A stretch of 64,000 nucleotides of DNA from Neopestalotiopsis rosae (lineage: Eukaryota; Ascomycota; Sordariomycetes; Amphisphaeriales; Sporocadaceae), in assembly GCA_023078685.1 (NCBI GenBank), contig JALGAS010000003.1, positions 310,001 to 374,000 on the forward strand. The letters run 5' to 3'. The position numbers and the translations under genes are program-made. The notes beneath the pieces are model-generated. The model worked only from the letters and a program-made list of their open reading frames with translations, did no database searches and was not told the origin of the DNA. Positions 49,467 to 59,329 of this stretch are shown one piece after another. Position 1 is the stretch's first letter, and the number at the start of each line of letters is the position of its first letter.

Positions 49467-50735
49467 CAGGAATATACTCGACAATAGGGCCCATGTTGGG
49501 CTGTTTTAGAGAAGGTGCCATTGCGGATCGAGTCGTGAGCGCTGCTCAGCTCAGAAATGGACGAGGTGATGAGTAAAGGCGTATAGCCTTGATATTGAGG
49601 AAGGAAAGTATAGTGTTGTTGCTTCTCGGCGCCTCTTGCTGTAGATGCGAAGTTTATTATTGTTGTTTTGCGAAAACGGTTGTGACGACAGACACTAGAG
49701 AGAATGCGCCGATGGGGGTAAAAGGGAAACCAGGACCAAGAGAGTACCCCGATTTTTGTGGGTTCGGCCAAAACAACAATAGCGTAGTCGGCTGCTAAGG
49801 TATCAACAATGACCCTCAATGGACTTGGACGGCGACGGCGACGAGTAGAGGGCAAAAGCGACCGCAGTCAAAATATCCAAACGCACGGGACAGAGTTGAA
49901 GCAGAGAGTTGCGAAAGGAGAAGGTATCGTGTGAGCAACTGCCTTAGGGAGTCCAACAGCAGGATTTATTAAAATTCGAGACCTGCTGCTGTTATTTTGC
50001 TCTGACCCCAGTCTGCTAAGAGCCCCTAGTCCGACGTTGGTAAATGCAGTTGGCATGGCAACGAATGGCCCCAGCGCCGCAGAATCCAGCACAGTAATGA
50101 GGCCAGGCACTGACCCTGACCTGCCTGGCCAGTGAGTGATGACCTAGCTCGTTCCCTCGTTGCCCAATACATACGTAGGTAGCGGCCAGACAACCAAGAC
50201 AGCCACATTGATGACGGGCCCAGCCAGCAGCCAGCAACATGACAATGTGTAGATACCCCGCACCCCTGCCTGCACCGCCCTGCTCTCTGTTGTCTGTCTG
50301 TACATTCTTCCATGTTTTGCTCTGGGCTGAAGAAGGAGTCAAGCCACGGAAAAAGCAAGACAACTGCCACGAGTGCTGGGCCGCCGACGTCAGTCAAAGT
50401 CATGCTTGCCTTCCTATCTGTCTAGGCCCGGTGGTCTATCATCTAGCCTCCAAAGACCCCCGCGGCCGATCCCTTCTAATCTACCATTACCTGCTGCTTA
50501 GGTACCTACACTATATTAATCACTGGTGTTGGGTACTGCAGAAAACGGCTCCCGCTCCGTTCCGCCTTGCCCGTCCCACGAAAGCAACGTCGAGGTCAAC
50601 CCAAAACCCCACCATCACAAAATAACACAACAGCAGCAGAAAACACCGACCTTTTCGCTTATTGGCGTCGCGACTGGCAACCGGCACTGAAACTTGGTCG
50701 CATACCGGGCCGACGAAAACAGATCATACACAGCC
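49467..50735. other. Divergent promoter region between CDC14 and PCC1
   Basis: About 1.3 kb shared by the minus-strand CDC14 and plus-strand PCC1. The CDC14-proximal part carries its leader. No extra gene recognised. Confidence 0.4.
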
Positions 50736-51175
50736 ATGGCCACCACCGGCAGCGCTCCAGATTTTCCTTGCACTTTGTGCGTTCCTCCAACTCATCTTGC
50801 GCATTCTGTCGCACTGTCGCAGGTCTCACACTTGCGCCCTTGGACATATGAACTGACAATCTGGCCTGATATAGAACATTAGACGTCCCCTTCCCAACTG
50901 CGCGCCTCGCCTCCGTGGCTCTCAGATCTCTTCAAGTAGACAAGGAGCTCTCGCCCTTGGTGCGACGGGATTTGCGCATTGCGACCCCAGAGAATCTGCC
51001 CGACCAGGAACGCATCGAGGACAGCGTCCTCAAAGTAACATACAAGGCCACAACGAACCGCATGCTCCGAGTTGCCGTCAATGGCTTCATGGAAAGCTTG
51101 ACCCTCGTTTTGGAGGTCATGGAGTCATTAGATACAGACGTACTCTCCATCGGCGGCAATACAAACACCCTATAA
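50736..51175 (+). CDS. PCC1: KEOPS/EKC complex subunit Pcc1
   Basis: A 113-aa protein matching Pcc1, the small subunit of the KEOPS/EKC complex that makes the t6A modification on tRNAs and also affects telomeres and transcription. Exon 1 is 50736-50776 and exon 2 is 50875-51175. The intron (GTGCGT donor, GATATAG acceptor) splits a leucine codon and joins FPCTL to TLDVPFPTARLASVALRSL, exactly the Pcc1 opening strand and helix. Later landmarks are SLQVDKELSPLV, then VLKVTYKATTNRMLRVAVNGFMESLTLV. Length is typical for the family (about 90-120 aa). It is divergent from CDC14. Confidence 0.9.
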
Positions 51176-51841
51176 TCCGCCGAGAAAACAAAAACAAAAA
51201 CATCCGTCCAGAGTTGGCAAATAGTCCTGCTCGTCATGTCAATCATGGATCGTAGAAGCTGCATGCATCGTTGATTCTTGAAGAATGCCTAGCGGCTAGT
51301 GTTGAATGGATGAGGATGAGCTATGACGTTGCATCTTTTTAATACTGGACCCAGCAGCATGGGCCTCGCCCAGGAATTATTGTAACCCCCGTCCTCCTGC
51401 TCTGCCTGTCGTCTCATTAGCGAGCAATCAGACTTCGAGTCTGCCTTTGTAAGAACATGTCTGTTCAGGTACGATCACAGTCTTTTGATGGCCAAGATCG
51501 CGTCATGATAAAATACAACGCTGAGACTCAGACTCCAAGGTAAAAGCGGTTTGCTCCCGATGCTTGAATGAATGGGCTGCGAAACGGCCAAAATTACTCT
51601 CGGATCCCAAACATTGCCTGCTATGACACTGGTGTACCTTGATATCATCACGAGGGCAAGACTTGAGCCCATAATGGCTAATCACGAAACCTCAATATAT
51701 GTCCTGGTCCTTTGCACGTAGCAATTGATTTGTCTTGTGTGTCCTACCCATGCTATGTCTGATCGTGAGTGTGGCTCCAGAATATCAATGATGGCTATTA
51801 AGTGTCGAGGTAGCGACAGAGAGCAGAGACTGCTTATGCCT
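51176..51841. other. Intergenic spacer between converging genes
   Basis: About 670 bp between the 3' ends of PCC1 (plus) and the cystathionine gamma-synthase-like gene (minus). No feature beyond terminator regions. Confidence 0.4.
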
Positions 51842-53564
51842 TTACTTTGCAGCGAGGCATTTTTTCGCCTCATCAGCTGCCTGAACTGCGAGTCGAAAGT
51901 CTTCAACCAGGGTATCCGTATCCTCCAGCCCGACCGAAATTCGAATTTGTGTTGGCTTGAGACCAAATTGAGCTGCCCACTCCAGCTTCTTCTGATAGGC
52001 GCACATTGTGTAAGCAAACGCCAAGGTAAAAGGGGCACCTAAGTGTACGCTCTTGTGCACGTTGAGGTTGTCGTAAAAGACCCTCGCCGTGTCGAGACTG
52101 TCTAGCTCGACGCTGAAGAGGCAGCCGTATCCAGGGGCGAAATCTGGCGTTCCGGGTCGCATGAAGCTTCTGTAATGATCCCCGGACGGATTCACCGAAG
52201 GATAATGAACTCGATAAACGGCGCTCTCTGGATCTTGGGCTCGAGAATGCAGATACTCGACCACGGCGCTGGCGTTGCTGTTCAACTTTGCCGAGCGCGC
52301 CAGATAATCCCGACTGTTGCGCTCAATGGCCTCTGCGTCATCGATGTAGAACTCTGACACGTAGTGGGCGTCAAAGAGGAGCTTGAGCTCGCTGTACTTG
52401 GGAGATGCAGGATTGAGGATAGCCGTGCCCCCGATTGCGTCGGCGTAGCCATTAAAGGACTTTGTGATGGACGTCACGAGGATGTCGGCCATGCCTATCA
52501 CGTCGATGTTGGCCCAGCTCCCAATGGTGTCGTCGATGCCGAGGACAAGGTCGTATTCGGTCGCAATCTTCCGGAGTCGAGCAATGTCTGGGCATGTGAG
52601 CAGCGGATTGGCTGGAAATTCTACCCAGATGGCCTGCACCTTGCGGCCCTTGTTCTGACAGTCTCGGAGATAGGCTTCCATTTCGAGAATGTCTTCATCC
52701 GAGCCTGAACACAAGAATTTGCTCTCGGGGCCAAATTGTTCTAGTGTGGTGAGAGTGTCCATGAAGGCCATCCCAAAGAGAACCGAGGCACCTTGGTAAT
52801 GGCTGAGCATATATGCGTGGGGCTTGTAGATAGAGGCCATGCCAGACTGATACAGGTAAATGTCGTCGCAAGTCACTCGCAGAGGAGAATTGGGGTCCAA
52901 TGGTACCCGTGTCAGGAGAGACAGGATTCTTCGTCGAAGTGTCTCATGCGCTGGGCTGTCAAAGTTGGCTCTATCTGCTTCGACCTCAAGAATAGAGACT
53001 TCTTTCAGCTGGTCTAGATGATCCAAGTTGGCCTCGGCAAACCGGGAGGTGATGCCGACGCCGACGGTGCTCCAGAAACCGGCTACCAGGCGATATTGTT
53101 CCGACGGGAAGATGACAGCTAGAAAAGAGTCCTTGGCGGAAAAGGCACGGATTCTAAGCTCTTCTGTCGTTAGTGGCCGTTTATCGATCCCATCGTCGCG
53201 CTTGCTAGATGTAGCATACTCGACGCATTACTTGGCCGATTGTAGCGATGGAAAGAGGAGGCATGATTTGCCTTCAAGGCCGGTATGTTCAAGTATAGCC
53301 TGTGAAAGCTATTTATAATTGCATTAGGTTAGGGGTTTTCTCAAGAAAGCCGCCAAGATAAGTTGTTCTTGGATGACTTACCCGAGCGATATCACGATGC
53401 GGCCTTGTGCGAGGGTATGCATTCTTGAACCGGGCAACGACCGACGGAGCATCAGCTCCAAACAAGACGGCGTGGGCCCATTCCGGCCCCATGTACACAG
53501 TGACGGCATGTCGAGGAGCTGGGGGAACTGCCTGACCAAACTCAGTTGTAATTATGGCAGACAT
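51842..53564 (-). pseudogene. Cystathionine gamma-synthase-like gene with an in-frame stop
   Basis: A PLP-dependent Cys/Met-metabolism enzyme related to fungal Str2 (cystathionine gamma-synthase, transsulfuration). Exon 1 is 53564-53382 (MSAIITTEFGQAVPPAPRHAV); intron 53309-53381 (GTAAGT donor, CCTAAC branch site, AAATAG acceptor); exon 2 is 53308-51842. The reading frame is interrupted by TAA at 53230-53228, inside SAK-stop-CVEYATS, where a glutamine-like codon (CAA) is the simplest ancestor. The frame is otherwise open and keeps family features: RIRAFSAKDSFLAVIFP, VAGFWSTVGVGITSRFAE, the cofactor region YLYQSGMASIY, the PLP-lysine motif TSITKSFNGYADAIGG, and the C-terminal TQIRISVGLED. Removing the stop by splicing would need a 27-nt intron, which is too short. 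It is probably a recently inactivated copy. Confidence 0.8.
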
Positions 53565-53767
53565 GAAGGAGGTGTCCTGGCGCGGTCGCGTAAAACAGAA
53601 GGAGGTTGTCTAATAAGTCCCAGAGCAGCAATTTTAATGAAAAGTCAAACACTGACGAAAGGTGCGTGTTAAATGTAGGAAGAAGGCTTGAGACGAGATG
53701 AGCAATGACGCTAAATTTTGAATCTTGAGAGTAAGATCAAATTCTGAATCTAGTTTATAATGTGATC
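53565..53767. promoter_or_regulatory. Upstream region of the cystathionine gamma-synthase-like gene
   Basis: AT-rich stretch containing a degenerate internal repeat (aaattttgaatcttgag and aaattctgaatctag, 53712-53752). It borders the tandem repeat array. Confidence 0.3.
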
Positions 53768-54220
53768 ATGGGCCTCGATTTGGTATTCAACGCCCTATAG
53801 TGTAAGAAATATCGAAACAGGAAGGGATAAATAGCACTTGACTGATGATATCGAACTACACAGCCTTTGGTGTGTTTGTGGGGCTCGATTTGTCGTTCAA
53901 CGCCCTATTCGTTCAACGCCCTATACTGAAAGGTTATAGAAAGTGCCATGCGGCGCACTTGACTTTGAGTCCACCAATCATTTGAGTCTCGGATACGATT
54001 GTGGTGGGGCTCAGTTGTTATTGAACGCCCTATATTTGAAGATTGTACAAAGCAGGAAGGGCCCCATGACACTTGACTTGGGTCCACTCATTGGATCTCC
54101 AAATTGGATATGAGACTTCGTTGTCATTCAACGCCCTACGAGCTACGAAAATTGAAAATCATGGAAGGTAGCTGCATGGCACTTGACTTGCTGTTACCTG
54201 ATACGGGGCTCAGTCCCCCC
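53768..54220. repeat. Four tandem degenerate repeats of about 110 bp in a divergent promoter
   Basis: Four successive units each carry GGGGCTCGATTTG-like sequence, the core TTCAACGCCCTAT and, about 40-55 bp later, CACTTGACTT. Core positions are about 53786, 53896, 54021 and 54127; CACTTGACT positions are about 53838, 53959, 54071 and 54180. In the second unit the 13-bp core is duplicated at 53910 at a 14-bp interval (gttcaacgccctat twice). Between the conserved blocks the units have drifted. The array fills the space between the divergent cystathionine gamma-synthase-like and methyltransferase-like genes. Confidence 0.85.
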
Positions 54221-54537
54221 ATCCTCGTTCCACTAATGCTCACTTTCACCAATAGGCTATTTAGAGTACTCTAGAGCATGACGCTTCATGCATTTCGAGA
54301 CTTGTACATCAAAACATTCGCTAGTGGTTCTCGTCAGACCGAGCCACCAACTACAAGGGATGTGCCAAGTGATGGTTATTTATTGTATAAAGATATCGCT
54401 TCGCCACGTATGGATGCTCTAGCGAATCAATAAGACAAAGACTTCCCTGTCACTGAAGACATCTCGACACCACGGACTTGGGATTCAACGGTCGAACTTT
54501 TCGCTGCTGACCAAAATAATTCCGTCGAAAAGCCACC
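54221..54537. other. Upstream region of the methyltransferase-like gene
   Basis: About 320 bp without a gene. It includes a short AT-rich run (atttattgtataaagatatc, about 54378-54398) that may contain a TATA-type element. Confidence 0.3.
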
Positions 54538-55653
54538 ATGACAGCTCCCGCATCCGGCCCGCCAAGCCGTCTACTTTCACATTTTCACAACAGGTCTGAA
54601 AACATACTTCAGCTCTCTGCCTCGAGAGGTAATTGACGGGGCTAACAAGTGTAGTGCAGAGGTAGCAAGCAACAGTCGTCAGGATGGGCCGAACTATGGG
54701 AGACGGATCAGTCTGACCTGTGGGATCGTGGCAAGCCCTCTGCGGCCCTCGTCGAGTACATTGAGTCCAGACCCCAAGTCCTCTCCAGCATAACCGACAA
54801 ATATCGTCCCAAGGCCCTCATTCCGGTATGTGTAACCCAAAAATCAAATTGAGCTGCTTCTTGCTGCCCGTATTCTTCTGCTAGACGACGAAACCCTTTC
54901 CCTTGACTTCTTCTATCTCTTAAAGGTGCTAACAAACAAAACTTATCATTTTTTTGGGATGTGACAAAGGCTATGACGTTGTAGCTTTGGCCTTGCACGG
55001 GTTTGATGTTTATGGACTTGAAGTTTCCGAGAAGGCATGTGCGACGGCGCGGCGGTATGCAGAGGCGGAGCTGGCAGAGCCGTCCGAGCACAACTACCAC
55101 AACTTGGACGCCGCCTCCTGCGCTTTCACGGCGGGCGTCGAGGCCAGAAACGTTACCGTCATCGCAGGAGACTTTTTCCAAAAAGACTGGGAGCCTCAAG
55201 GTCTTGGAGGGTTCGATCTCGTCTATGATTACACGGTGCGTCTCCAAAAAACTATACACGAGACTCAGGTAGAAAACTGAAATGGCTGACTGTGTGTCGT
55301 AGTTCCTGTGTGCGCTGCATCCCTCCTTGCGGCAGGCATGGGCTCGTCGAATGCACGAGCTCTTAAGCCCAGATGGGGTCTTGATTTGCTTGGAGTTCCC
55401 ACTCTACAAGGGCCTTACTATACCGGGACCCCCTTGGGGCTTAAAGGGTGTCTACTGGAACCTGCTGGCGGTCGGGGGAGACGGCATCATTCATGAGCCC
55501 GGTGAGGAGGAGGAAATCGAGAAGGAGGGGGGCCCTTTTGGAAGGGTCCTCCACTTTAAGCCGCCGAATTCATACGAGGTCGGCAAGGGGACGGATATGA
55601 TAAGTGTCTGGACCGCTCGACCATGGCGGTTTCCTGACGACATGTGTGGCTGA
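54538..55653 (+). pseudogene. Thiopurine S-methyltransferase-like gene, intron 2 lacks an AG acceptor
   Basis: Homologous to the fungal TPMT-like SAM-dependent methyltransferases. Inferred exons: 54538-54593, 54660-54825, 54957-55235, 55303-55653 (283 aa if spliced). Landmarks: SSGWAELWETDQSDLWDRG (family opening), the SAM-binding region GCDKGYDVVALALHGFDVYGLEVS, the GDFFQKDW block, FDLVYDYTFLCALHP, and the C-terminal PPNSYEVGKGTDMISVW. Introns 1 and 3 are GT-AG. Intron 2 has a GTATGT donor and a TGCTAAC branch site (about 54927), but the bases before the required exon start GGATGT are TTTTTTTG, so the acceptor is TG instead of AG. No alternative AG between branch point and exon keeps the frame. 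The gene is therefore probably inactive, or uses a non-canonical acceptor. A decayed copy of its 3' end lies at 58062-58135. Confidence 0.75.
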
Positions 55654-55816
55654 AATATGGGTCCATCCTGCTTTCTCGATATAACACTTCGTGGTACCAT
55701 GCCTTTGACTGAAAATTATTCATCAATTGCTTCTTAATCCCAGTGCAATTTTAGTCACTCTTTAGAGCGTAGAGTATGACTATGTTTGAAGACTTTGTCA
55801 TTGGTCAATACACAAG

Positions 55817-57004
55817 TTACCAGCAACGCAATATAACACAACTCTGATTCATATTTCGACCATGCCTGACCAAATTTCCGCGCTCAGGAGGCAAACGATC
55901 AATCGATAGTACTCGGAAAGCTTCCGACCGTTCTATCCACGACGCATGTACTTGTGATCCGCCAATCGAATGCCAGCTATAATTTTCATCGCTCAAAGAC
56001 ATTTCCAACGAAGCATGTCTCCTCCACCAAGAACTTTGCCACTTCCAGCCTGCCCAACCAAAGCCAGGGCTCGAGCCATATCCTATGGGTAATCCGTTTG
56101 CGGTGGGATCACAACACAGGTGCAACTGTGTCGCGTCTTGGTTCTGAAAGTCACCATAAGCCAGTCTGGCCCGTCGTAGGCTGGGGGGCAAACGTCGCGT
56201 CAATAAGGAGAGACCGATACGGTCTGCAATGTCGGAAGTGTCGTTCCACTGCATTTCGGATTCGGGTTCGCAAGACACACCGAAGATGGGATCTGTAGAG
56301 GGAACGTCTACCGGCTCAAAGCGTGGCTTGTTGAAGACCTTGCAGTCACTGTCGCAATTCATCCTTACACCTTTAACAAAGTCGGTAGTAGGGCCCGGAA
56401 CATCCCGCGACCAACGGCGATGTGCAATCAGAAAGTCGGCAATGTATCGAAAGTCTTCCATGTCGAGGTCTCGACAGGCAATAGGTTGTCCGTTGTGCAT
56501 CTTCTTTCCAACCGCAACGATGGGACCGCGCCAGTAATTGGAGTAACCAGGGATCGTTGCGACTACGGCAGAAACACTCCGAGTCGAGGACGAACCCTCA
56601 AGCCTCTCGTTCTGGGTGTAAATGACGATGGGATTTGGGAGGTTCCTTTGCAAGATTGCGTCGGTCTCTACCAAAATGCCCGCAGGTGTACCCCAATCGC
56701 ACAGAAAGGGTGCTGCGTTTGGTTCCTGCCACTCGAGGCCAGGCTCATGAAGCCACTGGCAATAGATCCAGACGAGCTCCGGTTTGGAGACATTGTGGGG
56801 GAAGACGATGGCGCGGAAGTAGTGCTCAGATGGGCGTTCTGACATGTCGAATTTGGAGAAAGATTTGCAGAGGAGTTTGTGCACCTTCCAGTCGTCCGAC
56901 TGGCAATCCACTGAGCAGTAGCGGGCTGATTTGCAGCGCTCACAGATGCGGGCATCTGGTGCCTCGCACAGAGTGCAAGGTTTGCCTCTCATTCCGTCAG
57001 GCAT
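55817..57004 (-). CDS. MYND zinc-finger protein, paralog 3, shifted C-terminus
   Basis: About 395 aa from ATG 57004, chosen because the paralogs begin with M-P/S and a short linker before the finger; an upstream ATG at 57034 adds 10 residues. The MYND finger has CTLC, CERC, YCSVDC and HKLLC with the tryptophan intact. Downstream blocks match paralogs 1 and 2: CKSFSKFDMS, YFRAIVFP, YWRGPIVAVGKK, RDLDMEDFRYIADFLI, FEPVDVP..DPIF and IADRIGLSLLTRRLPPSLRRAR. After GFGWAGWKWQ the predicted protein no longer resembles paralog 2, whereas another frame of the same DNA reads FVGNVFER, like VGNVLVVRR of paralog 2, followed by stops. The last ~70 residues therefore probably result from a frameshift. Function of the family is unknown. 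Confidence 0.75.
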   Translation of the reverse strand: MPDGMRGKPCTLCEAPDARICERCKSARYCSVDCQSDDWKVHKLLCKSFSKFDMSERPSEHYFRAIVFPHNVSKPELVWIYCQWLHEPGLEWQEPNAAPFLCDWGTPAGILVETDAILQRNLPNPIVIYTQNERLEGSSSTRSVSAVVATIPGYSNYWRGPIVAVGKKMHNGQPIACRDLDMEDFRYIADFLIAHRRWSRDVPGPTTDFVKGVRMNCDSDCKVFNKPRFEPVDVPSTDPIFGVSCEPESEMQWNDTSDIADRIGLSLLTRRLPPSLRRARLAYGDFQNQDATQLHLCCDPTANGLPIGYGSSPGFGWAGWKWQSSWWRRHASLEMSLSDENYSWHSIGGSQVHASWIERSEAFRVLSIDRLPPERGNLVRHGRNMNQSCVILRCW

Positions 57005-57474
57005 GGTAAGCGGTTGATTGTGAAGGCTGACCACAATGGCAGAATGAGTAGGGAAAGAGGAATGGTGATCAGGAGAGAAGAGGTGACGACTTTTGTGAAT
57101 TTGCGCGTCGAGACTTGGGCTGGTTGCCCGGCTGCGGGCAGTGGGCTAGCAGCGTTTGCAATTATTTTCTGACCCATTTGACGCGGTTGCCTCTGAAATG
57201 CGGTCACTCTGAAACATAGCTACCTTGAGTGGCCAGTTCTATAAGGAAATCCTGCAAATACAGAAAAGTACCTTGTCAATTACTCCAGGAGGGCGGACCT
57301 GAGAAGAGATACGCCGTGCCCTGTGGCATGATTCGAAGGGACAGAAATCGACAAGGCGGCAAGTTACAAACATATCACTTCGTTGCTGATATGACAATCC
57401 ACAGGCCGCATACACTGATAGTAGCACGGATATAGAATTCCAGTCTCTGACAAGCCCCCAGGACGAAAAAATGA
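57005..57474. other. Upstream region of MYND paralog 3
   Basis: About 470 bp, promoter-type sequence; no gene recognised. Confidence 0.35.
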
Positions 57475-57690
57475 AGAAACTCCACGCTTTCCTCAAGGCT
57501 AACGGTCTTAACTGCAATTTAAGCCTACTCTCAGACGATGAAGGAGCAAGGCTGAAGGGAATATTTCAGCTCAAAGCACAAAGTCTGCAGCTAGACAAAA
57601 TTAACAGCCAATCCAAGGGCCGGACTGACTCTGGTAGAAATCCATATGCCGACCTTGCTCCCATATTACCCACCACCAATTAAACAGAAT
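57475..57690 (+). repeat. Dispersed repeat, copy a (5' part)
   Basis: Contains CTCAAGGCTAACGG, AACTGCAATTTAAGCC, AGGCTGAAGGGAATATT, CAGCTCAAAGC and CAGCCAATCCAAGGGCCGG in the same order as copies b and d. The missing 3' part is found separately at 58012-58062, about 330 bp further on. Confidence 0.7.
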
Positions 57691-58011
57691 AAAAGGAAAG
57701 AAGGCAAGCTCAAATATGGTCAGCAACGGAGAGATAGGAGGCAAGACAACTCCTGAATGGGTCTTTTACCGTGAATAAAAAATAGCAAAAAGAGGAACTG
57801 AATCCCGGAAAATCGTTGCCTTTGGAGAGTATAACGTCCTCCGCTGATTTTTCCTACAATTTTGCTCGGGAGCGGGCATGACTCCGTACATGTCATACCC
57901 TTTCATAAACTCCAGGGTGATACTCAGACCACTCTGCCAACCCGACTAATGTGGCTCTTGTCAATTGTTAACAACAGGATTGTCAATTCGGATCTATAAC
58001 CTTTTCATCCC

Positions 58012-58062
58012 AACATTGTCTGGTATAGCTCCTGTATATTTAGCTTGTCTCACTAGCCAACG
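58012..58062 (+). repeat. Dispersed repeat, detached 3' part of copy a
   Basis: ACATTGTCTGGTATAG, then ATATTTAGCTTGTCTCACTA, match the end of copy d at 59500-59545. Confidence 0.65.
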
Positions 58063-58135
58063 TAGCGGTTTCCTGGCAACATGTGCGGCTGAAACGTCGG
58101 TCCATTTTGGCTTTCTCTCAATATAACCGTGCCAC
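58062..58135 (+). pseudogene. Duplicated 3'-end fragment of the methyltransferase-like gene
   Basis: The sequence GCGGTTTCCTGGCAACATGT, followed by gcggctgaaa...tggctttctc..aatataac, corresponds by eye along about 70 bp to 55627-55692, which spans the last codons, stop codon and 3' flank of the methyltransferase-like gene. It directly abuts the detached repeat part at 58012-58062. Confidence 0.6.
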
Positions 58136-58727
58136 AACTTTGATGAAAGAAAGGATTTCTTAAAGAAGAAAAGACGAATACCACAGAAGACTATTTACAG
58201 ATTGCTTTTCAATCCAGAACATCAAAAGGTGCCATGGACCCAATAAACCTGGCGGATAGATCGTCTGCTACCATGCACCAGCAGTGAGTATTCATTGTTA
58301 GCTTTCCGAGCGTGGCCCGATATTTGGCTTGCTAAGCCACAGCCTTGGGATATTGTTTATATTTTGGAAGGATTAAAGTGCATGGCATGTCCTTATGTCT
58401 TAGCAAGACATCCTCAATGTTACAATGTATGTTATAACCGGCTTGATCACTGATGTGACCTTGGCGCTCATGAGAGCAATGTACTTCATAGTACTTACCT
58501 GTGAGCCTTTGTTTATGGGCGCAGACATCAGAACTTTACGCAATCAACGAACGCCAAGATTTCTTGGGATTCAAGTATGAATCGAGTACGAAGTCATACG
58601 AATGCCCTCCGAAGGTTGAAGCTTGAGGGGCGCATTCACTTTCCGTGGAGGGGCATTTGTTCCTTATTAGGCAAGACGTTTATGCGCGAAGATCCTTTTA
58701 ACAGTTCGAAAGGCTCGATCCGGAAAC
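58136..58727. other. Spacer in the relic-rich region
   Basis: No gene recognised; AT-rich, stops in all frames. Confidence 0.35.
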
Positions 58728-58930
58728 ACCGACTCTACTCCTCCCTCAAGGCTGATGGTTTTCACTGCAATTTTAGCGCATTCGGAAGCGATAAAATCGC
58801 AAGGCTGGAGTGATCATTGAGCCGCGTTGACAGCCCATCAAGGGGCTGGTTTGACTCTTTGGAAATCGATGCATTGACTTTACTTCCCTACTTCCTACAT
58901 GTTGTCTGATTTGGCTTCATTATCGGTTAT
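58728..58930 (+). repeat. Dispersed repeat, copy b
   Basis: CTCAAGGCTGATGG, TTCACTGCAATTTTAGCGC, ATCAAGGGGCTGG, TTGACTCTTTGGAAATCGAT, TTGTCTGATTTGG.TTCATTAT: same order as copy d, with a deletion in the middle. Confidence 0.7.
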
Positions 58931-59159
58931 ACGATATGGTATCAACGCCCATCGCAATAAGTTCATACCTTTCGCTTCCAGAAAGAAGGCACGATGCATA
59001 AGTTCAGAAATAATCAGTCTGACTTAAGTCTCAGCGAACAAACTTCAAGGTCGAGGGCCTGACAATATGCCTCGAAAGCAATGGTGGTACAAAACTCCAT
59101 TAGTTGTCAATGTCCGAGGGGTGTCTATTAATCAACCTCAGGGTGTCAATAACCAAATG

Positions 59160-59232
59160 AATTTCACTGCAATTCTAACCCGCGCGAGGCAGTGAAGTCG
59201 CAGTTTTGGGGGCTGGCTAAGCTGACTGGCGG
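59160..59232 (+). repeat. Dispersed hairpin repeat, copy c
   Basis: TTCACTGCAATTCTAACCC, then GCAGTGAA (59189-59196), then a GGGGGCTGGCTAAGC block. It is closest to the left end of the element at 7235-7453, which has TTCACTGC...GCAGTGAA followed by GGGGGCCGGCCAAGC. Confidence 0.7.
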
Positions 59233-59329
59233 GACTTGGATGTTGCCAGGAAACCAATGTAAACAAGACATATTATTGACTCTTGACCTCCTCCAATAGA
59301 AACAGTGTCGCGTTAACGGAGGTTGGGGA

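Noticed and set aside
53200..53231. A 27-nt intron that would remove the stop in the cystathionine gamma-synthase-like gene
   Set aside because: GT and AG are present, but it is far shorter than any intron here, lacks a branch site and would delete the conserved CVEYATS residues.
57471..57683. Small open frame in repeat copy a (70 codons) as a gene
   Set aside because: The similar frame in copy b stops early and copy d is not open; the shared feature is the DNA repeat, not a protein.
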